DNA from: an uncultured Paraprevotella sp.
GTDB taxonomy: Bacteria; Bacteroidota; Bacteroidia; Bacteroidales; Bacteroidaceae
Length of the DNA stretch: 64,000 nucleotides
NCBI GenBank assembly: GCA_944321365.1
Contig: CALULA010000005.1
Coordinates: 62,001 to 126,000, forward strand
Reading direction: 5' to 3'
Shown here: piece by piece, positions 42,406 to 50,924 of the stretch
Layout: every line of letters begins with the position of its first letter
Numbering within the stretch: the stretch's first letter is position 1
Notes under the pieces: generated by a model
Told to the model about the DNA's origin: nothing
The model's database searches: none
What the model saw: only the letters and a program-made list of their open reading frames with translations
Position numbers and translations under genes: made by a program

Positions 42406-42900
42406 CTACCAACTATAGGTATATGATCCACTCCCCGTGCCCCACAGCTGACTGGCCGGATAGGTCATGATATTTCCATACAGCCCGTCGCCTTTGACGC
42501 CTGCGGGAGCCGAGGTCGGGGCCGTGGCCGAATAGCTGTACTCGGCTGAGAAACTGATATTGGCACTACGCACCGAGAAGTCGTCCGGCAGGCGGATGCC
42601 GATATAAGGATCGCTCTTGTCCATATCATAGACCACGTCGTAATCACGGGTAAACGTCGTATCGCCACAGGTTACACTCCAGCTGTATTTCGCGCGGAAC
42701 AGCAAATCGCCCAACGAAGACTGCACGGCGGTAATGGTCACGGAATCACCCGCCGACCACACGGCAGGTTCAATACGGAAGCCCGCAAAAGCGGGCAGGG
42801 TACAGACGTGTTTGTCTTCCTCGCAGGAAGCAAACGCCAAGGCGGCTGCACCGATGCAAGCCAGCCCCATCCAAGATTTCATACTCATCTTCTTTATCAT
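42406..42900 (-). CDS. Lipoprotein of unknown function
   Basis: A 164-residue lipoprotein (signal peptide with lipobox AFASC, Cys26). The mature part is beta-rich with repeated S/T- and aromatic-rich strands; a stretch WSAGDSVTITAVQ may be an immunoglobulin-like strand. I recognise no characterised family. Its start overlaps the maf stop by four bases (ATGA), so it is translationally coupled in the operon. Confidence 0.7.
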   Translation of the reverse strand: MIKKMSMKSWMGLACIGAAALAFASCEEDKHVCTLPAFAGFRIEPAVWSAGDSVTITAVQSSLGDLLFRAKYSWSVTCGDTTFTRDYDVVYDMDKSDPYIGIRLPDDFSVRSANISFSAEYSYSATAPTSAPAGVKGDGLYGNIMTYPASQLWGTGSGSYTYSW

Positions 42901-43487
42901 AGTTTTTTTAATTCCTTATACAGCCGCTGCACCGGCAGGCCCATCACATTAAAATAAGAGCCGTGCAAAGCCGACACGCCCACATAGCCGATCCATTCCT
43001 GGATGCCGTAGGCTCCGGCTTTGTCCAACGGACGGTAACGCTTCACATAATAGTCTATCTCTTCTTCGGCAAGCACGTCGAAAGTCACCTCGCTGGTCAC
43101 GGCAAATGTACGCATACCTGATGCCGCAGACAGCGTAACTCCCGTAATCACCTGATGCGTGCGCCCCGAAAGCAACCGCAACATCTCCATGGCTCCGGCC
43201 TCGTCTTCCGGTTTGCCCAGCACACGACCGTCAGTCCAGACGATGGTGTCGGCCGTGATGATCAGGTCATCCGGCTGCCTGACTGCCTCATAAGCCTCAG
43301 CCTTACGACGGGAAATGTACTGCGGAATCTCCTCTGCCGACAGTCCGTCGGGATAAGACTCGTCGATACCGGGCAGCACTTTCACTTCATATGTAATATC
43401 CAACCCCGCCAACAGTTCCCTGCGTCGCGGAGAGTTACTGGCCAATATGATATGATATTTCTTCAGATTCTCCAACATCTTTGCCAT
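42897..43487 (-). CDS. maf: Maf-family nucleoside triphosphate pyrophosphatase
   Basis: A 196-residue Maf/HAM1-like enzyme that hydrolyses non-standard nucleotides such as dTTP/UTP analogues or methylated pyrimidines. Motifs are ILASNSPRRRELL, the metal-site glutamate/aspartate region (DESYP), TADTIVW and GKPEDEAGAMEMLRLLSGRTHQVITGV, followed by DKAGAYGIQ. The length is normal. It lies between the KdsC-like and lipoprotein genes, 19 bases after the former. Confidence 0.92.
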   Translation of the reverse strand: MAKMLENLKKYHIILASNSPRRRELLAGLDITYEVKVLPGIDESYPDGLSAEEIPQYISRRKAEAYEAVRQPDDLIITADTIVWTDGRVLGKPEDEAGAMEMLRLLSGRTHQVITGVTLSAASGMRTFAVTSEVTFDVLAEEEIDYYVKRYRPLDKAGAYGIQEWIGYVGVSALHGSYFNVMGLPVQRLYKELKKL

Positions 43488-43506
43488 ACCTATTTATATA
43501 ATATAC

Positions 43507-44025
43507 TCACCACCCGAAAGCAGTTTCGTCTTTCATCCAATGTCCCTGCACCTTCAGCACTTGCTCTATGACGTCGCGCCCACAGCCATATCCTCCTTTC
43601 AGATGCGAAATATAGAGGGCCACGGCCTTGATCTCAGGCGCGGCGTCTGCCGGTGCACAGGGACAACCGCAACGGCGCATCACTTCGTAGTCGGGAATGT
43701 CGTCGCCCATGTAAAGCACTTCCTCGTCGCGCAGTCCGTATTTACGGAGCAGTTCCTCATAATGCCTGAGCTTGACAGCGCAGCCCAGCCACACGTCCGG
43801 CACTCCGAGATTCTCATATCGCTTGCGTACCGCCTCGGTGCGCCCGCCCGTTATGATGGCCACATGCAACCCGGCCTTCACAGCCAGCTGCAAGGCATAG
43901 CCGTCCTTGATATTGACCGAGCGCATCGGCTCTCCGTTCGGATGCAACAAGATGGTCTCCGCGCTCAGCACACCGTCGACATCGAATGCCAAAGCCTTGA
44001 TTTTCCTTAAATCATAATCAATCAT
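43507..44025 (-). CDS. KdsC-type HAD phosphatase (KDO 8-phosphate phosphatase-like)
   Basis: A 172-residue C0-type HAD phosphatase. The nucleophile motif is FDVDGVLS, then ITGGRTEAV, and [10 protein letters not shown] near residue 112. The expected reaction is removal of phosphate from KDO 8-phosphate in LPS core synthesis, though some paralogues act on other sugar acids. The ATG at 44025 (MIDYDLRK) overlaps the DUF2520 stop by 8 bases; a longer form from 44040 is possible. Confidence 0.85.
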   Translation of the reverse strand: MIDYDLRKIKALAFDVDGVLSAETILLHPNGEPMRSVNIKDGYALQLAVKAGLHVAIITGGRTEAVRKRYENLGVPDVWLGCAVKLRHYEELLRKYGLRDEEVLYMGDDIPDYEVMRRCGCPCAPADAAPEIKAVALYISHLKGGYGCGRDVIEQVLKVQGHWMKDETAFGW

Positions 44026-44821
44026 ATCCCACTCCCTCATTCTTTTTTTCCTGCAAAGCCATACGATGAATGCTCCTGCTCATCTCATCATACAGAGACT
44101 GGAGTTCCGGCATACCCTCCAGCAAAGCCCGCTGAGCCTCCAGCACATTGCGGTCGTAACGCACAGCCGGACCCGTCTGTGCTTCCACCGGCGGCAGGCT
44201 GTGCACCTTGCGTGCCGTCTCGTCGATAAGCGGAAGCATCACGTCGAAAGGTATGCCCTGCGACTGCAGCACACGTGCCGACAAGGCGTAGCAATGATTC
44301 GCAAAGTTGCAGGCAAACACGGCGGCCAGGTGCAGATAGCGGCGACGCGCCGAGTCCATGACCGTCACACGCTGCGACACCGACCGGGCCAGCCGTTTCA
44401 CCTCACCGCAAACCTCCGCGTCGCATCCCTCCACGAAGCAGGGAATCCCACCGAAATCCACCGGATGCGAGAGGGAAAACGTCTGCATAGGATAGAGCAC
44501 ACCATAACGGCGGGCCTGTCCGCTGAACACCGTCATGGGCATGCTGCCAGCCGTATGCAGGCACAACGCCTCCCCCACACGGGGGCAGATGCGGCGGGCC
44601 AGCTCCTCCAGCACACTGTCCTTCACCGAGAACAGATAGACATCGGCGTCCGTGCGGACGGCTTCCGCGTCATCCGTGAACGGGCAGTCCAGTACGGCTG
44701 CGAGCCTTGACGCAGACTCCGCCGTCCGGCTATACACCTGAAGAGTCTCATGCCCAGCCTGGCGCAAGGCCGGCGCCAGACTGGAGGCCAGACGGCCTGC
44801 ACCTATCCAGACGACTTTCAT
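44018..44821 (-). CDS. DUF2520/Rossmann-fold NAD(P)-binding protein
   Basis: A 267-residue protein with an N-terminal Rossmann domain ([23 protein letters not shown], then [13 protein letters not shown]) and a C-terminal helical DUF2520 domain. It resembles F420-oxidoreductase or pyrroline-5-carboxylate reductase-like dehydrogenases. The substrate is unknown. The start overlaps the nitroreductase stop by four bases (ATGA), in the same operon. Confidence 0.82.
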   Translation of the reverse strand: MKVVWIGAGRLASSLAPALRQAGHETLQVYSRTAESASRLAAVLDCPFTDDAEAVRTDADVYLFSVKDSVLEELARRICPRVGEALCLHTAGSMPMTVFSGQARRYGVLYPMQTFSLSHPVDFGGIPCFVEGCDAEVCGEVKRLARSVSQRVTVMDSARRRYLHLAAVFACNFANHCYALSARVLQSQGIPFDVMLPLIDETARKVHSLPPVEAQTGPAVRYDRNVLEAQRALLEGMPELQSLYDEMSRSIHRMALQEKKNEGVGYD

Positions 44822-45360
44822 TTCTCCGGTGTGTCGAATGTGTTGATATGCACTTTTTCCCACTGCAGACGGTCCTCGTTGAACGGCTTGCGCTCCATGC
44901 CTTTATGTCCTACGGCAACGACTGAAAGCACCCGCAAATGGTCCGGGATATGCAACAGGGCGCGCACCATCTCCTCGGCAGGCTTACCGTCGGCCATGCA
45001 ACGGTTGCGTATCTGTACCCAACAAGCTCCCAAACCTAAGTCCTCGGCCTGCAGCAGCAGCATGGTCGTAGCAACGGAAGCATCCTCAACCCACACATCA
45101 CTCTGCAACGGGTCGGCCAGCACGACAACCGCCAACGGTGCTCCCTCAATCAGTTCCGCTCCACGCTCCTTGCAATGGGCCAGTTGTTGCAACAACGCCT
45201 TGTCGTCCACCACAACAAACTCCCAGCAACGGCTACCCTTGGATGACGGAGCCATCAATGCGGCACGCAACAGGGCCACGACCTCATCCTGCGTCAATTC
45301 CTCGTCCGTAAACTTCCGCATGCTGCGGCGTATCTTGATCAGTTCTCCAAAATTTTCCAT
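44818..45360 (-). CDS. Nitroreductase-family protein
   Basis: A 180-residue FMN-binding nitroreductase. The start RRSMRKFTDEELTQDEV, the FMN-contacting MAPSSKGSRCWEFVVVDD and the C-terminal LSVVAVGHKGMERKPF region are clear. The natural substrate is not known. It is the first gene of the operon; ATG 45360 (MENFGELIKIR) is chosen, because a -7 element sits at 45398. Confidence 0.88.
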   Translation of the reverse strand: MENFGELIKIRRSMRKFTDEELTQDEVVALLRAALMAPSSKGSRCWEFVVVDDKALLQQLAHCKERGAELIEGAPLAVVVLADPLQSDVWVEDASVATTMLLLQAEDLGLGACWVQIRNRCMADGKPAEEMVRALLHIPDHLRVLSVVAVGHKGMERKPFNEDRLQWEKVHINTFDTPEK

Positions 45361-45397
45361 GTCTTTTAACAGCGTTTTAATGTCACGTAGTCTGGCA

Positions 45398-45405
45398 CAA
45401 AGATA
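45398..45405 (-). promoter_or_regulatory. -7 promoter element of the nitroreductase-to-phosphatase operon
   Basis: CAAAGATA reads TATCTTTG on the minus strand, 38 bases upstream of ATG 45360. Confidence 0.55.
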
Positions 45406-45492
45406 CATGATTTCTCCTTTATAAGAAAAAGAAAACAAGGCGGATTCGACCGTTCCGGCAAATAAATCGACAGATGTTTATACAAAAAAGCG

Positions 45493-45500
45493 TATTTTTG
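45493..45500 (+). promoter_or_regulatory. -7 promoter element for the TonB-dependent receptor
   Basis: TATTTTTG matches TAnnTTTG, 37 bases before the GTG start at 45537. Confidence 0.5.
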
Positions 45501-45536
45501 CGTTATTTAAAAAGGTAAATTCATACGAAAAAGGAA

Positions 45537-47936
45537 GTGAAAACAAAGCTTTTCAAAAATATACTCTGCACGCTGCTGTTTACCCTGTCCGCCTTGCCAG
45601 TCTTGGCCCAAGAGAAAGTAAAGCTTTCGGGAAGAGTCATCGACGAGGAGCAGAACCCCGTCCTGTTCGCCGTAGTCAAGGTAGAAGGCCAGGCGGCAGG
45701 CACCACCACCGACCTGCAGGGACGCTACAAGCTGGAGTTTCACACGGCCGACACGGTGACCATCAGCTTCAGCATGATCGGTTACGCGACCAAGACCAAG
45801 AAACTTTTCCGCCCACGAGGCGACCTGCGGCTCAACATCACGATGGAGACCCAGAGCATCGACATGGGCGAGGTGACGGTCAAGGAGGTGCGGCGACAAA
45901 TGAATTCCACCCAACACATCAACGCCGAGAACCTGAAACGCCTGCCGTCCACCACGGGAAATGCCGTGGAGGAGCTGGTGGCCACGCAGGCCGGCGTGAG
46001 CACTCACAACGAACTCAGCTCACAATATAACGTCCGCGGAGGCAGCTTCGACGAGAACAGCGTGTACATCAACGGCGTGGAAGTCTACCGTCCGCTACTC
46101 ATCAGCTCCGGACAACAGGAAGGACTGAGCGTCATCAACAGCGACATGGTGGAGAGCATCAACTTCTCCGCCGGAGGATTCGACGCAAAGTACGGTGACA
46201 AGATGTCGTCCGTGCTGGACATCACCTATAAAAAGCCCAAGAAGTTCGAGGCATCAGCCTCGGCCAGCCTGCTCGGAGCCGGACTGTATGTCGGTTACGC
46301 CAAAGGCGGATTCAGCATGACGCACGGCGTGCGCTACAAGACCAACCAGTACATGCTGGGGTCTTTGGAAACCAAAGGCGAGTACAGCCCGCGTTTCCTG
46401 GACTACCAGACCTACATCAGCTGGTCGCCCAACCGCCGCTGGAGCATTGACTTCATCGGCAACATCTCGCAGAACCAGTATGACTTCATGCCCACCGACC
46501 GGCAGACGAACTTCGGAACCATGCAGGACGTGAAGTCGTTCCGCGTCTATTTCGACGGGCAGGAGAAGGACCTCTTCCGCACGCTTTTCGGCACACTGAG
46601 CCTGTCACACAGTTTCACCGACCGTACCAAGCTCTCCCTGCTGGCCTCGGCCTTCACCACCAAGGAACGGGAGACCTATGACATACAGGGACAGTACTGG
46701 CTGGATGAGACCAACACCACCGAACAGCTGGGCGTGGGCACCTACATGGAGCACGCACGCAACTATCTGGACGCTGACGTGAAGAGCCTGAAACTGGCCT
46801 TCTCCCACCGTCCGCAGGGACACGACATACAGGCCGGACTGACCTGGAAACACGAGACCATCGAGGAGAACTCGCGCGAATGGGAAATGCGCGACTCTGC
46901 CGGCTATTCCATCCCGCACACGGGCGACCGGCTGGACCTCATCTACAACCTGCGGTCGTCCAACCGCATCAGCAGCAACCGGATGGAGATGTTCGGGCAG
47001 GACACCTGGCGGTTCACCAACGCCAACGGGGGCATCTTTTCCCTCAACTACGGCGTGCGTCTGAGCTATTGGAGCTGGAACAAAGAGTGGCTGTTCAGTC
47101 CGCGTGTCTCATTGGGCATCATCCCCGCCTTCAACGACAACTTCACTTTCCGCCTTGCCACCGGACTCTATTACCAGTCGCCGTTCTACAAGGAACTGCG
47201 CGACACTGTGACGACTGGCGGTTCAACGCGCGTGGAACTCAACCGCAACATCAAGTCGCAGCGGTCGTTCCAGGTGGTGGCGGGCGGCGACTACAAGTTC
47301 AAGATGCTGGGCAGGCCGTTCAAGTTCACTACCGAAGTCTACTACAAAGCCTTGAGCAACCTCATCCCCTACAACGTGGACAACGTGAAGATTGTGTACT
47401 ACGGCGGCAATGTGGGCAGCGGATACACCACGGGCATCGACTTCAAGCTCTTCGGTGAGTTCGTGGAGGGCACGGACTCATGGATAAGCTTCAGCCTGAT
47501 GAAGGCGCAGCAGAAAGTGAACGGACGCAGCTTTCCGCAGGCCACTGACCAACGCTACAACCTGAACTTCTTCTTCAGCGACTTCTTCCCCGGCACCACA
47601 CGCTGGAAGATGACACTGAAGGCCAGCGTGGCCGACGGACTGCCCTTCGGACCGCCCCACACGGGACTGGAGCGCATGGCGTTCCGCGCTCCGGCCTACA
47701 AGCGTGTGGACATCGGCATGAGCTACCGTCTGCTGGACAACGAGGACGGACGCAACGAGAAGAAGTTCGTGCGCTACCTGCGCAACGTGTGGCTGGGCGT
47801 GGACTGTTTCAACCTGTTCGACATCAGCAACGTCAGCTCATACTACTGGGTGACGGACGTGACCAACCAGCAGTATGCCGTGCCCAACTACCTGACCGGA
47901 CGACAAATCAACGCACGCATCCTGATAGAACTGTAG
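45537..47936 (+). CDS. TonB-dependent receptor with carboxypeptidase-like regulatory domain
   Basis: A 799-residue outer-membrane receptor: signal peptide (to about residue 25), a CarboxypepD_reg-like domain (KLSGRVIDEEQNPVLFAVVKVEG, about 30-105), a plug (VEELVATQAGVSTHNELSSQ, YNVRGGSFDENSVYINGVEVY, about 135-185) and a 22-strand barrel. It is shorter than SusC proteins and no SusD gene follows, so a non-SusCD role (metal, vitamin or peptide uptake) is more likely. The start is a GTG with AAGGA five bases before it. A bidirectional terminator separates it from the GH115 gene. Confidence 0.88.
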   Translation: MKTKLFKNILCTLLFTLSALPVLAQEKVKLSGRVIDEEQNPVLFAVVKVEGQAAGTTTDLQGRYKLEFHTADTVTISFSMIGYATKTKKLFRPRGDLRLNITMETQSIDMGEVTVKEVRRQMNSTQHINAENLKRLPSTTGNAVEELVATQAGVSTHNELSSQYNVRGGSFDENSVYINGVEVYRPLLISSGQQEGLSVINSDMVESINFSAGGFDAKYGDKMSSVLDITYKKPKKFEASASASLLGAGLYVGYAKGGFSMTHGVRYKTNQYMLGSLETKGEYSPRFLDYQTYISWSPNRRWSIDFIGNISQNQYDFMPTDRQTNFGTMQDVKSFRVYFDGQEKDLFRTLFGTLSLSHSFTDRTKLSLLASAFTTKERETYDIQGQYWLDETNTTEQLGVGTYMEHARNYLDADVKSLKLAFSHRPQGHDIQAGLTWKHETIEENSREWEMRDSAGYSIPHTGDRLDLIYNLRSSNRISSNRMEMFGQDTWRFTNANGGIFSLNYGVRLSYWSWNKEWLFSPRVSLGIIPAFNDNFTFRLATGLYYQSPFYKELRDTVTTGGSTRVELNRNIKSQRSFQVVAGGDYKFKMLGRPFKFTTEVYYKALSNLIPYNVDNVKIVYYGGNVGSGYTTGIDFKLFGEFVEGTDSWISFSLMKAQQKVNGRSFPQATDQRYNLNFFFSDFFPGTTRWKMTLKASVADGLPFGPPHTGLERMAFRAPAYKRVDIGMSYRLLDNEDGRNEKKFVRYLRNVWLGVDCFNLFDISNVSSYYWVTDVTNQQYAVPNYLTGRQINARILIEL

Positions 47937-47978
47937 AAAAGAACAAGGCAGGGAATGTCCCCTGCCTTGTTCTTTTTA
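47937..47978. terminator. Bidirectional terminator between the receptor and GH115 genes
   Basis: The arms 47937-47953 (ending AAGGCAGGG) and 47960-47976 pair perfectly over about 16 bp with A- and T-runs at the two ends. Confidence 0.9.
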
Positions 47979-48000
47979 TATGAAACCCGCCCCGCACGGT

Positions 48001-50544
48001 TCACTTGCGGGTGCACGGTGACTCTTCCATGAACAGATACGTCGGGCGGTAGCCGCCATAGTCCACCACGATTTTCTCCAGTACGATGCCGGGATCCTGC
48101 GGACGGAACTCCAGCGTGCGGACACCATCAGCCGACTGCGGCAGTGCCAGCCGCACCTTCTTCTCCACCACGCGGCGGGCCACTGTGGGATAATACGCAG
48201 AATAGACGTTCTCCGGTTTCTCGTTCAGGTTGTGGTTGAAGTTCACCGTGCGGCTGTCACCACCCTGCCATCCGATGCTGTACTCATGCCCTGCCGGGTC
48301 GTGGAAGGCCAGCGTGGACTTCACCACCACATGCACCGTGACCGAGTCGGCCTTGACATCAGGCAACTTCATGCGATAGGACAGGCAAGCCCCGTCCACC
48401 GGCACGGTGTAAGGCATCAGCGTCATGCCACTCAGCGTGCGGCCCATGTGGGGAATCACGGTCCACTCCGCCCCCGCCGCATCCGTACGGCTGAAATAAT
48501 GCTCGGCCTCGACAGCCACATAGCCGCCCTTTCCCGTGAAGACGTAACCGCCCACAGCCTTTTCCGGCTCAGCGATGCGGAACACTTCGGGCAACTTGTC
48601 CGCCGGGAATCCATCGTGCCATGAGGTATAGCCGATATGTTTCTGAATCATCATACCGTTCCACTTGCCCCCGGCCATGTCGTGGTTGTAGTAGTCGCAC
48701 AGAGCCTTGTCGCGGGCAAAGGCCTGCTCCACGCGGTCGGCCCATTCGTTGGCCTGCGGATTACCCTCGGCGTAAAGCTTATGATTCATGGCCTGCGCGT
48801 AGTACATCTCATACAGATTGGCCATGGCCTGCACCGGGAAGAGTATCAGCTGCCGGTAGGCGTCCTGATACTCCGGCTTCAGCGTCAGGAACTGACGCAG
48901 GGCCTCGGCTTCCAGTTTCACATACTCATCGGCCACGCGCCGCCATTCGCCGCTCTCCAGGTCGTAGGTCTTGCTGTCGAGCATCTCGGCCGTCACCCGT
49001 CCGTTGTACTTGCAGTACAGGTTCAGGATGCGTGCCGCCTCGTCGGCCTGCTCCTCTCCCAGCACTTCCGCACAGAAGCGGCGCGGATGCTCCAGCAGCG
49101 TCTCCGCCGTGTATTCCTTGGGGTTCCAGGCCATGTCCATGAAGAGGGTTATAGGATATTCCATGGGCTTGAGGTCGCCCACGTTGAGCACCCACAGACG
49201 GTCCACGCCATAGTCATACGTCAGCTGCAGCTGCTCCCACATGTGCTGTATCGGTGTCATGTTCATCCACTTGGAGTTGCGCGGCGCACCCACGTAGTCC
49301 ACGTGGTAGTACATGCCCCATCCGCCGGGATGCTTGCGCTCTTTCTCGTTCGGCAGACGGCATACATCGCCCCAGTTGTCGTCGGTGAGCAGCATGATCA
49401 CGTCGTCCGGCACGCGCATGCCCGCCTCGTAGTACTGCAACACCTCTTTATATAAGGCCCACAGCTGCGGCGTCTCCTTGGCCGGACGTCCGGTGACGTC
49501 CTTGATGATCTTGCGCTGGTTGTCCACAATCTCCTCCAGCAGCTTCACGTTGACCTCGTCGCTCATCGCGGCATCGCCATCGCCGCGCATGCCTATGGTC
49601 ACGATGTCTTCCGTTCCCTTCATCCGCTCGACGCCCTCACGGAAGAAGCGGTCGAGCACGGCCTTGTTCGTGGTGTAGTCCCACTTGCCGTATTCCTTCC
49701 GCTTGCGCGCCCACTCCTGGTGGTTGCGCGCCATCGGCTCGTGGTGCGACGTGCCCATGATGACACCCATGTCGTCCGCTGTCTTGCTGTTCAGCGAATC
49801 ATCGGCATAGAAAGCCCAGCCCCACATGGCGGGCCACATGAAATTACCCTTGAGTCGCAGCACCAGTTCGAACACGCGGGCGTAGAAACGGTGGTCGCCG
49901 TAGTTCGTGCCGTAGGTGTTCTTCACCCAGGTGGTGAGGCACGGTGCCTCATCGTTCAGGAACAGTCCGCGATATTCCACCGCCGGCTCACCGTCGGTAT
50001 ATACACCGGGCCGGGCATACACCTCTTCACGGTGCTCGACGGGCACGTCCATCCACCAGTACCAGGGCGACACGCCCATCTGTTCCGACAGCTCATAGAT
50101 GCCATAGATGGTTCCCCGCATGTCGCTCCCGGCAATGACCAAGGCTCGGTCAATGCCCTCGGACGGCTGTTCCACCACTTGTATCAGATATTTCTCACGC
50201 TTCCCTTTCAAGGCCGCCTTGTCCAGCTTGCCGGACTTGCACAGTGCGGAAATGAGCGGCGACTCCAGCGAACCGACAATCAGGCAAGGCCCGTCGGCCG
50301 ACGGAGTGTTCACCACCTGCGGTTTCGCACCACACACCCGGACAAAATCCTCCTGCAGATTATCTACGGCAATCTGTATGCCCTTTTCTTCCGCATCGTC
50401 CACCAATACCGTACACGGACGCCCATCACTCACTACGGGGAATCCCGCTGCATCCTTTGAAAAGGAGATGAAAGGCTCCGCCGCGAACGCTGCGACACAA
50501 CCGCCGGAGAGCAGAGCCAAAATCGACAAAAAGTTCTTCTTCAT
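48001..50544 (-). CDS. GH115 xylan alpha-glucuronidase
   Basis: An 847-residue secreted enzyme of the GH115 family, which removes (4-O-methyl)-glucuronic acid from xylan side chains. A signal peptide (MKKNFLSILALLSGGCVAAFA) is followed by an N-terminal domain, the catalytic TIM barrel (VEYRGLFLNDEAPCLTTWVKNTYG, LKGNFMWPAMWGWAFYADD, GTSHHEPM, VTIGMRGDGDAAM, LLTDDNWGD) and a C-terminal beta domain (Gylcosyl_hydrolase_115 C region, about 690-840). The length fits the family. It has its own promoter and lies downstream of the GH97-PL11 pair. Confidence 0.9.
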   Translation of the reverse strand: MKKNFLSILALLSGGCVAAFAAEPFISFSKDAAGFPVVSDGRPCTVLVDDAEEKGIQIAVDNLQEDFVRVCGAKPQVVNTPSADGPCLIVGSLESPLISALCKSGKLDKAALKGKREKYLIQVVEQPSEGIDRALVIAGSDMRGTIYGIYELSEQMGVSPWYWWMDVPVEHREEVYARPGVYTDGEPAVEYRGLFLNDEAPCLTTWVKNTYGTNYGDHRFYARVFELVLRLKGNFMWPAMWGWAFYADDSLNSKTADDMGVIMGTSHHEPMARNHQEWARKRKEYGKWDYTTNKAVLDRFFREGVERMKGTEDIVTIGMRGDGDAAMSDEVNVKLLEEIVDNQRKIIKDVTGRPAKETPQLWALYKEVLQYYEAGMRVPDDVIMLLTDDNWGDVCRLPNEKERKHPGGWGMYYHVDYVGAPRNSKWMNMTPIQHMWEQLQLTYDYGVDRLWVLNVGDLKPMEYPITLFMDMAWNPKEYTAETLLEHPRRFCAEVLGEEQADEAARILNLYCKYNGRVTAEMLDSKTYDLESGEWRRVADEYVKLEAEALRQFLTLKPEYQDAYRQLILFPVQAMANLYEMYYAQAMNHKLYAEGNPQANEWADRVEQAFARDKALCDYYNHDMAGGKWNGMMIQKHIGYTSWHDGFPADKLPEVFRIAEPEKAVGGYVFTGKGGYVAVEAEHYFSRTDAAGAEWTVIPHMGRTLSGMTLMPYTVPVDGACLSYRMKLPDVKADSVTVHVVVKSTLAFHDPAGHEYSIGWQGGDSRTVNFNHNLNEKPENVYSAYYPTVARRVVEKKVRLALPQSADGVRTLEFRPQDPGIVLEKIVVDYGGYRPTYLFMEESPCTRK

Positions 50545-50576
50545 TAGCTTGTGATATAAAGTTTTTTTACCTGCCT

Positions 50577-50584
50577 CAAAGATA
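50577..50584 (-). promoter_or_regulatory. -7 promoter element for the GH115 gene
   Basis: CAAAGATA reads TATCTTTG on the minus strand, 33 bases upstream of the start codon. Confidence 0.55.
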
Positions 50585-50770
50585 CAACAAGTTTATTCAC
50601 CTCATTTCTTGACATGTTGCAAACATTTTCCCGTGAGTTACATCTTCTTCTAAAAAGTATTACAGAAATGCCGTCATGTAACATCGGCCTTTTCCTCACG
50701 CGCAATGCCCTGCAGCTTATGCTTTTTCTTCCGCAGGAAAAGCGACATCGGCCCGTTCCCCGAAAAGTCT

Positions 50771-50842
50771 TGCGCAAGACCGCCTGAAGTGTTGCGCAAG
50801 ACCGGCAGCAGCATTGCGCAACACTTCGGACGGTCTTGCGGA
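50771..50842. repeat. 22-bp-period TTGCGCAA array F (4 cores)
   Basis: TGCGCA at 50771, 50793 and 50815 and TGCGGA at 50837 are exactly 22 bp apart; the first three cores sit in TTGCGCAAGAC or TTGCGCAACAC contexts. The array lies just beyond the GH97 terminator and about 190 bases from the GH115 promoter element. Open frames across it (one of 111 residues) are artefacts of the repeat. Confidence 0.85.
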
Positions 50843-50860
50843 AAGCTGGAAAAGGCGGGC

Positions 50861-50907
50861 AAAAAAAATCCGGTTCCACAACGGGTTATTTACCGCCGTG
50901 GAACCGG
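50861..50907 (-). terminator. Terminator of the PL11-GH97 operon
   Basis: On the minus strand the arms CCGGTTCCAC and GTGGAACCGG pair perfectly and are followed by A and eight T residues. Confidence 0.9.
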
Positions 50908-50924
50908 AAACCGCCAGCTGTCTG

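Noticed and set aside
50544..50879. 111-codon open frame between the GH115 and GH97 genes
   Set aside because: It is made largely by the 22-bp repeat array F and the GH97 terminator; the protein-like motif pattern follows from the repeat period.
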